A DNA stretch of 64,000 nt from Obelidium mucronatum (taxonomy: Eukaryota > Chytridiomycota > Chytridiomycetes > Chytridiales > Chytriomycetaceae): positions 62,001-126,000 of the forward strand of contig JAIVFH010000056.1 of assembly GCA_025765595.1 (NCBI GenBank), in the 5' to 3' direction. The notes under the pieces are model-generated. The model was not told where the DNA came from. It made no database searches and worked only from the letters and a program-made list of their open reading frames with translations. The translations under genes and the position numbers were made by a program. Positions within the stretch are counted from its first letter, which is position 1, and every line of letters begins with the position of its first letter. Positions 38,791-50,305 of this stretch are shown here, piece after piece.

Positions 38791-39518
38791 TTACCAGTAA
38801 GCAACATCTTTCTTGGCTCGCTTTGACCGTTCTTCGAGTTTGGTAGCCTCCTTTTTGGCTTCTTCTGCTCTCACCATGCGCTCAGCCATTGCGTGTGCTT
38901 CCTGTTTCGCATATGCTTCTGGGACAGCGTGGCTGACCATGCTACGAGTCTCTATATCGCCCACGTGTCCATCAACTACAATTGCAGCATTCTGCTGATG
39001 AATCAGGTCGAGAGCCTCCTTTTCTGCCCTCCTGACGGCAGCTTTTCTTCTCAAGAAATACAGAACGCCGGCAACAGTTGGGAGAACAAGAATCGCTAGA
39101 GTGAGAAGCGCAATCGTAGATGCAGCCAGACCTTTCGGTTCTTCTGGAGGGCTCCAAGTAATCCCCTTTGATCTGATTTTTTTTTGTCGTAGCACTTCAG
39201 GCTCTAAAACTGTAATAACAAAAAAAGAGAACCACGATTTTACTCAACTGGCAAAATCCTAGCATAGATTCCACGCCATCGCCGATCCCAGGATCAAGGG
39301 ACGGGTATCGTTTCATGGTAGGACAAGCATTGAAAACGTTGAAGAGGGCTCCAAACGTTGCACCGTTGCATCGAGATTTGTAAAAGAGTTCGTTGGTTGG
39401 GTCATTGCGGGAAGGGATGGCGTCTTCAGCTGCAGTCTATTGTGATTGTTATAAACTTGTAGGCGAGATGGTGATGAGTGCAACTTACGTATTGCAATAG
39501 TGCGGTAGTGCAATTCAT
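38791..39518 (-). CDS. Single-pass membrane protein, unknown family
   Basis: Three exons join in frame: MNCTTALLQY; a segment with SRCNGATFGALFNVFNACPT; and a last exon with a transmembrane helix (STIALLTLAILVLPTVAGVL) followed by basic residues and a charged, Ala/Glu/Lys-rich coiled-coil-like cytoplasmic tail ending KDVAYW. No obvious signal peptide precedes the outer part, so the true start may be further upstream: an in-frame ATG at 39629 adds 37 residues, or an upstream exon exists. Function unknown. Confidence 0.55.
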
Positions 39519-39676
39519 GCTTATGAGGTTGAATCTTCTTCTTGATAGGTTTTGATCTTGAGTATTATTGGGCGGTGGGTCTATTTCACGTTTTAAGGCA
39601 AAGCACTCAAACGGCCAATTTAGCGGCACTCAAGCGGCAAAATCAGGCAGACAGATCATAATGTCTTTGCAAACCA

Positions 39677-39677
<1 letters not shown>

Positions 39678-39717
<40 letters not shown>
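39678..39717. repeat. Poly(A) tract, 40 bases
   Basis: An uninterrupted run of 40 A between the single-pass membrane protein gene and the peroxiredoxin gene. It is the longest homopolymer in the window. No target-site duplication or retroposed sequence was found beside it. Confidence 0.95.
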
Positions 39718-39719
<2 letters not shown>

Positions 39720-39958
39720 GTGACTCAAAGACAGCAAAATAGGATAAGGGGCTTTTGACGAATAGTCCATCATCATTCCAGCAGCAACACTTTTTGGAAA
39801 ACCAAAGAACCAAAACAGATTATTACCAGTTATTGATCTTCAGTGTGTGTTGAATTTATTTGTTGGCCCCCTTCTTATCGATTGCGTCACTTAAGCGGAG
39901 TTGGAAATTCAAATTCGAAAAAAAACAAAAACACACTCATCACCTACACTGCACAAGA

Positions 39959-40816
39959 ATGGTAGCCAAGAAGAAGACCGCTGCCACTGTTTCCACTGGC
40001 GTCTCGAACCCAGTGTGCTACTCGTTCCTCTGCAACCACACCACCTCCAATGCCAACGCTTGCTACTCGTACAACCACCTGCTGCCGGCCGTGTACGAAG
40101 CGCCCAAGGCAGCCGCTGCCAAAAAGGAAGCCAAGCCAAAGAAGGAGGCCGCAACTCCCTCGCGTGCCTCGAAGCGCACGAAGGATGCCAAAGTCTACAA
40201 GGAAACCGACGATGAAAATGAAAACGAACAAGAAAGCGACCAGGAAAGCGAGGCCGAAAAACCAGCGCCTAAGAAGCAGAAGACTGCCTCTGGCGCCAGC
40301 AGCACCAGCGCTATTTCCGTGGGCGACTCCATTCCTGCGGATTTCCCTCCGCTGTTTACCCAAGCACACTCTCCCTTTTCGCTGTACGATGCGGCGCAGG
40401 AGTCGGGCCTGGTGCTCTTCTTCTACCCAAAAGCCAACACGCCGGGATGCACAAACCAGGCGTGCAACTACAGGGACAACCTGGACGCCTTCACTGCCAA
40501 GGGCTTCAAGGTGTACGGTGTTTCGGCGGATTCGGAAAAGAGCTTGACCAACTGGAAGAACAAACAGAATTACCAGTACGACTTTATTTCAGTGAGTGTG
40601 TTTTTTTTCTTGATGCCCTACAATTTTACTAATTGAAATAAAAAATTACAGGACACTGACAAGCACATTATCAAATTGTTTGGTCTAGCGAAAGGCGCAA
40701 GTCTGACACGCTCACATGTTGTGATTGCTAAAGGTGGAGCTGTTGTTCACACCAAGATTCCAACTCCGGCCAAGGAGAGTTGGAGCGACGCCTTGGCGGC
40801 TATTGAAAAGCTGTAA
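39959..40816 (+). CDS. Nuclear-type peroxiredoxin (Prx Q/BCP class, Dot5-like)
   Basis: Two exons (39959-40591, 40652-40816), 265 residues. The first half is a Lys/Glu/Ala-rich tail with basic stretches resembling nuclear localisation signals. The second half is a thioredoxin-fold peroxiredoxin: LVLFFYPKANTPGCTNQACN contains the peroxidatic Cys (PGCT) and a second Cys five residues later, the Prx Q arrangement; VYGVSADSEKSLTNWKNK and LTRSHVVIAKGGAVVHTK follow. It reduces peroxides with thioredoxin as donor. The charged tail and the yeast Dot5 precedent suggest a nuclear role. An ATG at 39860 is in frame but the A-rich context at 39959 fits better. Confidence 0.88.
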
Positions 40817-41043
40817 ACAAAACTTTTCGTCTTTTTCTTTTGATTAGGTGGAAATACAATCTTGATAACTCAATCTGGTTTTTTGTTCGGGCTTTTATTC
40901 AAAATGAACTGACGTCTTCCACCAGGCTTCTTAATAATTTTAATACTGATTTACTCAGTCCTTTAGATACCTCAAGAAGTTTTTACTGCCACTCCGTTCA
41001 AAAAATAGGTGGATTAAAATCTGAAACATGATAAATACTAAAA

Positions 41044-42892
41044 CTAATTCTTTCCAACTGAACTCTTTCTCGTTGCAGTAGTCTCTTCTTTTGGTGCACC
41101 GCCGCTTCTGGTTGGGTCAGTCATGCTCATTGGACGAGTCGTGCGGGGGACCGTAGCAACAGGTCCAGCACTTCCAGTTTGCTGGGTTGGGTTGCGAATA
41201 CTCGAATTCGACTTCAAAAGCTCAGAAAAGACAAGGACCATACTGTAGAAACACTTTTGCAACTCTGCCAACTCATAGATGAAGGATCTGTCTTTGATCT
41301 CAGCGTCTGCACCAAGGACTTCCTTGAACTTTAAGTCCTTGAGCAATTTAATCTGCCTGCTCACAGTTGAAAGCTGCCTGGTGATGACAATTGTGAATGC
41401 TGCACCGACGATAACGAATGCAGCAATGATTCCAATCATCATGTATCCCGTTTTTGCTGACATTGCATTCAACTCTTCTTCTACGGAGTCAATATCCATA
41501 TATGTGATAAAGAGCATTGGGTTTCCTACAATCGTGTATGAGTTAAGACCAAGTTTCCAGTTTTTGCCGTTGATTTTGCGGTCAATGAAAGCCGCGGCCG
41601 AGCCTGTGTAATACTCATTCAAGAATTCAAACAAGTTCAGCAGCTGTGACGGAAGACTATTGATTGGTTTCGAAATGCCATTCCATTGAAACGTGGAGTT
41701 GATCAGGCGAGAAAAGTCTTGCAAGAACGGATCGTTGATAAGGTTGATCTCCAACAAGTCATCGCCCAGAAATTCATCCGCATCCGTGGAGGATGCAAGG
41801 AGATACCCAGTGTTTGCTTCAATGACGGCTGCAAACATGGGGAACGAAACGACGCCCAACATTCCCAAAATGGCATCTCCAACGACCTCCAAGGTCCAGT
41901 CATTTCCAAAAGTCACATGCTCGCCGGTGACTTTGTTGATGGAGTAAGCGAATGCACTCTTGTATACCATGTTATTCCACAAGTACACGTTGGAGTAACC
42001 AAACGTGTCTCCAACAGAGTACTGTAAATCTGCACCTTGAATTCCACCAACGGCATTTTGCAGGGTGTTATTTGCTCCTGGGTTTTCAAGGGTCCCATTT
42101 CCTGCTTGCGTGTCCACATCGATTGGCGGTTGGATGATTGTGCCATCTGGAGTGCAAAGGTTGATTGTCACAGTATTATTCACCTGAGACCACTTTTTTT
42201 CAAAACAGAATTTTGATTAATTCGAAATTGGTATGTTGATTCATCTATCCGATATCTCAAGTTCTCACCCATCGCAACGTTTCAGTTCCATTGCTGTCGG
42301 TGTGATAGAAATAACCAAACTGACAACCTCCTGGATAAGTCTGCATGTACATGCTCGATGTATATTGCTTGACCGCTTTCAAGGCAATGAGCATACTTTT
42401 GTATGTGGCTTTAGCGCGTTCTGGAGTGGAGAAGCTCCACACGTCCTCCTGTGATGAGCGACAAATTTTTGAGTAATAGTGAAACATATAAGTCAGCATT
42501 CCAAACCTGAAAGAAGGTCTGCTGCATTTTTGCAACAGCAGTAAGGGAGTCAGCGGCTCCAATGACATAGTTGGAAATCTGGTTTGAGATCAAAAACTCA
42601 ATCTCTTCAATCATGGACGCGACATTGTCTTTTCCGGCAGCCATAGTAAGTTGCCTATTGGATCGGTTTAAGCACCGATTTCAAAGCATAATCAGTTTAT
42701 GATCAAATTGCGGGAAAGCATGAATGGAGAGATCTGTTTTCGTACCATCCAAGAACTCCGACAGTTACTGCACACGCCGTAATAAAACCACCAATCAAAA
42801 GCGACAGACGTGGTTTCCACGCCAGCATCTCAGATAGAGTGCTGGAGTTGTTGGACTTCGCCACTGAGGTCTTTCGTTTCATATTGCACCGT
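41044..42892 (-). CDS. Two-TM sensor-like membrane protein with Cache-like ectodomain and HAMP-like end (paralog A)
   Basis: About four exons. The N-terminus MKRKTSVAKSNN is followed by TM1 (ACAVTVGVLGW), an ectodomain of ~450 residues with FLISNQISNYVIGAADSL and later FGNDWTLEVVGDAILGML, TM2 (TGYMMIGIIAAFVIVGAAF) and ITRQLSTVSRQIKLLKDL, a HAMP-like amphipathic segment. It then has only ~90 residues of low-complexity tail. The layout is that of Cache/HAMP receptors, but no kinase, cyclase or other output domain follows. It is clearly paralogous to 57116-58890 with matching exon positions. The first exon is chosen at 42892 by comparison with that paralog. Confidence 0.72.
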
Positions 42893-43199
42893 GGGGCCAG
42901 TGGGTTGCACTCTTTCGCAGTGACAAATATTTTACATATGACAATTCTGCAAGAAAATCTGAGCAAACCCGAGCGAGACATTACAGGAAGACGCATACAC
43001 GGAAGGGTTATTTGAGGCGAGGGTGATTTTGAGCAGCAACTGTGCGATTTGTGTTTGTTTGCACCATACCATAAATCTATGGCGTCTTGCTATTCTAAAA
43101 ATCTGATGTAACACAGTTGGCACGGTGTTTGACTCCAAAGAGTGTTATTAAGTTATTGCCAACAACGACAAGAATCGTCCGAAAGACTTGGAAAATTTG

Positions 43200-46100
43200 A
43201 TGCCTTTGGTGATTACGGCAACCGGCCTAGAGCAGGAAGACAGGGTATCTCAGTACAGTCAAAGCATATTTCATCCTCTAATATGGTGCTTTCCATCAGC
43301 TGCAAATTACAAAGGTCGCGGGAACCATTGGGGCAGTCTTCAGTCCCTCACTCACATCATCAACCACGCATCTGATTGCCAATGGTCCCGGATCTGAAAA
43401 ATATAAGGTATTGACTTCGTGTTGTGACTGTGTATTTGGAGGCATGACAGACAGACGAATGTTAAACTGTCAATTCGAAAAAGGTGGCATCTCAAAGAGG
43501 AATTCCCATTGTTCATCCATCCTGGATCAATGCCTGCTTGACAATATCTTCGAAGCGGAAGATTGCGGCGTTGAGTATAGACGACGTAGCTGAGGTATGT
43601 TGCGTTTACACACTCTGGCATTAAATCAACACATGAAACAGATAACAAAACAACATGCCGTCAAAGCCCTCTCAAATCTTCGCATATGCGTCACTGGCTT
43701 TGATTTGGAACAACGGAATCGGATTGAAGGACTTGTAAAGTCCCTTGGCGCCATGTTTGATTCGGATTTGACTCGAGAATGCACTCACTTGGTTGCACTT
43801 TCTACAACCAGCAAAAAGTACGAATTTGCTATAAAAAACGGGATTAAAGTTGTTGGCGCCGCTTGGATCGACAAATGCGTTTTGACGAACGGTTGGTTGA
43901 TTCGACTCGATTGCGTTGTTTGCCACTTCGCGAAGTTCTCATTGCCCAGCAACTATAGACAGAGTTTCAGAAGAAGCGTTTCCAGTCGAATCTATGCCTG
44001 CTATTCGGGAGGCTCCAAAAATTAGTTACGTAATATCACAGTCATATCACGTAGTTTTCGATATGTGGAATTAACTTTTGCCTTATAGAACAGGAACCCA
44101 CATACGCCAACATCGAAGCACCCCGCTCTATATCTACTGCGCGAAAGTCGAGCAGGCCATCGAATCATCCAGATTCTGGAAGGTTGACACAAAGACAAAG
44201 TACTCCTGTGATGCTAAAACCGGCATCCATCCGGAAATGCATTGAAGTAGAAGCCACGAAAACAGGAAATTCCGATTGTGACTCACCCAGCCTTTTGACG
44301 AAACCATTGAACAAAATCGGCAATGCCAAGGACACCACAACAAGTACACGAAAATCATTGGCACCAAACCAGCGGAAATCTCTTTCAATCCATCATCCAC
44401 AGCTTCAGCATTCATCCACGCCGAAACAGAAGCCAACCTAAATCCGCGGCAATCGTCTTTCACAGAAACGAAAGTCTATGATATCACAACACTTTCAGAA
44501 TCGCCGATCTTCTGTTAACCTTCACAATACAAACATGAGTATTGGTAGCGCATTCGGAAACGGCGCTCTCAGCAGCTTGTTTGATGGAATCGCGTTTTTG
44601 ATTCAAGGATTTGATGCATCAGACACGGAAATCTTGAGTGATGAGATACAATGCCAAGATGGAGAAGTCGTTCACAGTGTTGATGCTTTACGAGATGTTC
44701 TCAGACGCGCTATGGCCTCATCTGTTGCGAAAAGGGGCTGTGTTTTGTGCCCTTTGGGGGTAGGACCATGAAGGGGATGTTGCTGGACTTATTGTTGCAA
44801 GCGAGTGCTGGGTCGAACGATGCATTGAAGACATGACGCTTCATGATTTTGACGCACACGTTTTATTTCGTGGTGTCAAGTACAAGGCTCCAGATACTGG
44901 TACTTGCATTTTTGTGGTGTGTATGATTTTTTAAGTAACCAGTTTAACTTAGCATTCAAAATCGGAATCACTGGCTACATTGAACTGGATAGAGAGCAAA
45001 TCAGAAAGCTTGTGCAAGCGATGGGCGCGACATTTACTGAGTCGTTATCAAAGCACAACACTCATTTGATTGCGCATACAGAGCCAGAAGGCAGTGAACC
45101 AAGCATGAAAGTTGTTCGGGCGAAAGAATGGGGCGTGGAAATTGTTTCAGTCGACTGGCTTTTCCAATGCGCGGATCTGGGGCAGTTGGTGTTTCCCTTG
45201 CCTCAAAGTACTATTGTCGAAATTGATGCGATAGACAATGAAGAAGTAGACGCTGGCAAAGAAAATATCACAATAGGATGAAGGCGTGGAGGAGTTTGTG
45301 CCAATGGAAGCCACTGCTGGAAAGAGTTTACTGGATGTGTTAATGCACAAAGAGCGACAAGCCGAATCTCCATGTCTTCTTTCGAATACCCGTGCGAAAA
45401 TTCCTCCAAAAGAATCGAGCCCCTACGCTCCTGAACTTGCCGTGGCTATTACTCCTGCTCCTCAGCCAATACACAGGAAAGACACAACGCCCGTCATGCC
45501 AAAACCAAAGACTCCGGTAGCTCCTATTCAGCACCTTCAGGCCAAGTCAGATGCTAGGTTACAAATGGATCTCTCTTCTCCGCTCAAAGTCGCCACTCAG
45601 GAATCGCCTCAATTTCAACCTCCACCAAAGTCAGCAAAGAAGATGTCTTTGCCCTATTCGAGCACAAATATTCTTGCTCAGAATCATCAGTCAGGAAAAC
45701 GTGACATGAATTCGCCTTCCGACATTCTTGAGTTGCAGTCACACGAAATTTCTCCCACAACAGCGGATCATTTAGAAATCAAAAACGCGCGCACCTCAAA
45801 TGATAGCATCAACGAATCCGATATGGAGCTAGTGGATAATGCAATGCGAGATGATATTACAGCAAGTCAGGCAATCCTCACGAACAGCAACAGCCTACAG
45901 GCAACCAGCTGTGCGCCACCATCAGCAGCCCTTTTCGCGTGAAAGACCGGGTAAACCACTGTTTGATTTAAGCGAAGCACTTCAAAGCGTCGAAAGTCCT
46001 AGTAAGCCTTGATATTATTTTCCATAACACAGTTTTTTTTTTACATTAACTTTTTTTTTGTTTCCTTGAACTGTTTTAGATGCGAACCGAAATCAGATGC

Positions 46101-48348
46101 CAGTCGTACAAGTCAAACTCGATAGATCCGTTGCTTCTCCAATATCTACTCCCTTGGAGATTTCATTTGAGAAGTCCCTTCAGAAAGCACATGAAAACCT
46201 GATCGCAAAACCTGCTGCCAACAGCGGTAAAGATGCCGGTCAGAATCCGACTTTAGCGCCATCATCAATAATTACAACCGCTATACTCAAGAATGTTCGA
46301 CTATGCCTTGGAATCGAGCAATTTCATTCCGTCACGAAGCCATACGGATCTGTAAACTGCTTGGCGCTGAGTTTATGAATACCTATCAAGACGGGTGCAC
46401 ACATTATGTGCAAATGAGTAACGCGTCTACTGCGGGTGGGGGCAGTGGGGTGGGTGGAAACGAAAAGGATTGGAAAAGGGTTCGTTCGGATGCAGCCGAA
46501 GGGAAAGTCGCTATTGTGAGCCCTGCATGGCTGACAGCGTGTCTAGAAAAGGGAAGAAGAGTAGGGGAAGGCGAGTATCCTTGGACTGTAGATGTAAATA
46601 AGGGGTTTTGGGGTACTTTTGTGGAGGGTGGGGAAGTTGTTCATCGAAACCCAGCTGTTGATGCTGCCAGAGCCAGGAGCATTTCTGGGAGCGATTCGAG
46701 CGGTAGTAGAGTGTCTAATGATAAGGTGACTTTGTCTTCGTTTTTTTTTCTTTAATTGCAAGGGTTGTTGAAAATTTGTTAGTTGTCAAAAGTCCCATCC
46801 CCCCAAAAAACTCTTATTGGACACAAACGAACAGTACAAGAAACTTCAATACACGTCGAGCAAAAACGAAAGAGCGAAATCGAAGACGCTGACGATGCCC
46901 TTGTTTCTGCGGTGAATAAGTTGATTTCAACTTCACACAAACTCACCAAGAAGGTAATGAATTTGAAACATCATATCAACATATCTCATTATTTCCCTCA
47001 TCTTTGTTTTATTCTAATCACTTTGTTGTTGTGTGTGGTTGGTAGAGCTCTTGGCCAAAGTCAAGAACTGGATCCACCGTCCAACGCGTCCCGTCAAATC
47101 TTGAAGATCCAAGCACAAGCATTTTACTCGCTCCCGGAAAGAATTCTTCCTCGTCGACATCCCTTCTGCCCTCAGATATTATGCAAGAACACGACGAAGA
47201 CTCTTTCACTCAGGCACCCCCAGCACACTACTCCCCAGTTCTCCAAGACCCGTACGCCTCCATCGTTACATACGATGACCCTTTAGCACGTGCAGAGAAG
47301 CGAAGGCTTTTGGAGCAACTTCAAGGCCCAACACCCACAACCTCCAATCCGGGAGGAGACCCATCATCCAAACGGTTGAAAACGAGTGATGCCAAGAATG
47401 GTCGGACAACCGCACAACAACCTTTCTTTGAACCTTCCACGAACCCACGCAGTTATACGCGTGTATTTCAAATAACGGGGACGCATGTGAAACTTCGGGC
47501 TGCCATGAAGGAAAAAATTGTGAGACTTGGTGGGAAAGTGGTGGATTCTGATGTGGAATGGAATCCAGAGTGCACGCATTTGATTTGCGCTAAACCCGTG
47601 AATACGGATAAATGCTATTCGGTGATAGCGAAGGGTGGCTGGTGAGTTTTTCCACAAAAAAAAAGTTAGATTTTCTTTGAAACTTCATAAAAAAAACAAA
47701 ATGTTAGGATGCTGAAGGAAGAATACATTGAGAAATCATTTCAGGAGGGAAGGTTTTTAGAAGAAGAAGATTTCGAGTGGGCTGTTGAAGTTGGAATTGC
47801 GAATGGTTTGGTCCTTTTTGTGTATTGTTAAAAGTTGTTTTCTATTTGACCGTTCTGTGCTTTTTGTGTTGACAGAAAAGATTGCTTGCTGTGCGAAAAA
47901 ATGGAGGTTGCAACTTGGAAACTTTAGACGCGGGTTTTGTTCTCCTCTTTCAGGTTTGTAATTTTAAGACGAATCCTCTTTTTTTTACCTGACATTTCCG
48001 TAGGAGCTTACCAAGACTGGATAGTTCTTTACGTGACAAAAATTAAATCAAGAGAAGCTGGTTTTGTCAAAGTATTACGATCTGGATTGGCCGACGTAAC
48101 CGTCGTACTGCTCGATGAAGTAGATTCAGCTTTAGACCTGGTAAGTCTTAATGCAAAAAATTCGACTTCTGCGCATTCCAAAAAAGATCTCAAAAACTTG
48201 TTTTTTTTCGTGCCCTTAAGCAATCGTTTACCCATTGTTTTACGGATGTTCCATCCCCCGATACTGAGCCTCGATTCTCCACTATCCAGAAGTGTGGCAT
48301 ATCTGTCGCGTCCGTGTTTTATATCTGTGAATATTTGATGAAATAAGA
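43200..48348 (+). CDS. TOPBP1: Multi-BRCT checkpoint/replication protein, TOPBP1/Rad4/Dpb11 type
   Basis: Long multi-exon gene. Exons give successive BRCT units: SLTSSTTHLIANGPGSEKYK and IPIVHPSWIDACL (43,270-43,590); LRICVTGFDLEQRNRIEGL (43,670-43,930); IGITGYIELDREQIRKLVQA (44,955-45,190); a phospho-site-rich linker (45,290-45,940); CTHYVQMSNAS with IVSPAWLTACLEKG (46,290-46,600); FQITGTHVKLRAAMKEKIVR (47,450-47,790); and a C-terminal BRCT with AYQDWIVLYVTKIKSREAGF ending VFYICEYLMK. BRCT order and the AYQDW/EAGF tail match TopBP1 family members, which link replication initiation and ATR checkpoint activation. ORC5 in this window acts in the same process, but the genes are not coupled. Some exons (43,950-44,470 and 46,780-47,150) are approximate. 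Confidence 0.85.
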
Positions 48349-48532
48349 ACGATTGCTGTTTTTTTTTTTTTTTGATGAAGGGTGATGAGCTTTTGGGTGT
48401 TTGTTGGGATTTTGTTATTGGTTGTCGGCCTTTTGAACTTTTTGTGTTTCGCGTATTCTAATATCTATCCTGTCATAATTTAATATTTTTTTTCGAAACT
48501 CCCCACTGACACGAAACCTTTTTATTTTGGTC

Positions 48533-49562
<1,030 letters not shown>

Positions 49563-49616
49563 TCTTGGAATTGATTTATTTTTTTTATTTTTATTCTATT
49601 ATTTATTTACGAAAAC
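49563..49616. promoter_or_regulatory. Very short divergent promoter, TVP23 / RING-like gene
   Basis: The two start codons face away from each other with only 54 bp between them. The interval is AT-rich and must carry both 5' UTRs or overlap the coding sequences. No individual binding site is identified. Confidence 0.5.
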
Positions 49617-49802
49617 ATGGAAGCTCCAAACACAAACACACAGACAGATCAGCCTTGTCTTAACTGCGGCAAGAATTCAATATCCTACGAGACGGTCCCA
49701 TGTCAACACAAAACCCTCTGCAAAGCTTGTGCCATGAAACAGGCAACTGGCGGAAGATGCAAAATATGCAAGGAATTGTTTGTGGAACTGCGAAAGCTTT
49801 GA
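49617..49802 (+). CDS. Small RING-like zinc protein (61 aa)
   Basis: A single-exon 61-residue frame whose whole length is a C3HC4-like cross-brace: PCLNCGKNSISYETVPCQHK, then LCKACAMKQ and GRCKICKELFVELRKL. Cys/His spacing fits a RING-type domain, so it may be an E3 ligase or a scaffold, but it has no other domain. It lies 54 bp from TVP23 in the opposite direction. The left target-site duplication of the transposon starts 92 bp after its stop. Confidence 0.7.
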   Translation: MEAPNTNTQTDQPCLNCGKNSISYETVPCQHKTLCKACAMKQATGGRCKICKELFVELRKL

Positions 49803-49894
49803 ATTTTGGATGGGGAAAACGTTATGCTTGAGAGTTGATTTCGATTGTAATAAATAAAGGGCGGGCGTTGGAAATAGTCTGATTTTGGAAAGCT

Positions 49895-49903
49895 ATTGTA
49901 AGA
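49895..49903. repeat. Left target-site duplication (9 bp)
   Basis: ATTGTAAGA immediately left of the transposon; the same nine bases are found at 54,911-54,919. The bases outside both copies differ, so the duplication is exactly nine. Confidence 0.93.
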
Positions 49904-50305
49904 TAGGCTCAGTGTCAGCCTTGCTCTCGGAACTCTCAAAAAGAAAAAATAAAAAAAATTTCCATTTTCGAGCCCCAGCGAGAAGGCTGATCGACAATCT
50001 TCAAAACCCGCCAACTCCATTTTTTGTAGCGGAAGAACCAGCGGATGGATCTTCCTCAAATTCGGCACAGGTGTAGTTCAACTTATTTTATTAGTTTTGG
50101 CGGCCTTTTGGCCACGTGTTTCTGACAGTTTCCGTTTGAATAGTGGGGCCGCGTTTCAGACGTCTCCAGTGGACTCAAAACACGCTATATGCTCCTATGT
50201 CTTGTTTTTTTTTCAGTATATCCAATATATCAACATATTCTATTACCGTTCGACACGTTGATTTGACCTGGAAATCATTTTTTGTTCTGTCCGGAAACAC
50301 ATCAA
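49904..50305 (+). repeat. Left terminal inverted repeat, 402 bp
   Basis: Matches the reverse complement of 54,509-54,910 throughout by eye, including a nine-T run. It contains the helicase promoter, a first in-frame ATG at 50,143 and 54 codons continuous with the helicase frame. It ends on the first base of the second in-frame ATG (50,305). Confidence 0.95.

Noticed and set aside
39678..39717. Poly(A) tail of a recent retrotransposon or processed pseudogene
   Set aside because: No retroposed sequence is recognisable beside it and no flanking duplication was found.
41044..42892. Hybrid histidine kinase or guanylate cyclase
   Set aside because: No H-box, ATPase or cyclase domain follows the HAMP-like segment. 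The frame ends after a short low-complexity tail, and the paralog does the same.
49894..50068. Coding frames over the TIR ends (49,885-50,076 and 54,738-54,947)
   Set aside because: These are mirror copies of the same TIR sequence with no conserved domain; they are better explained as transposon termini.
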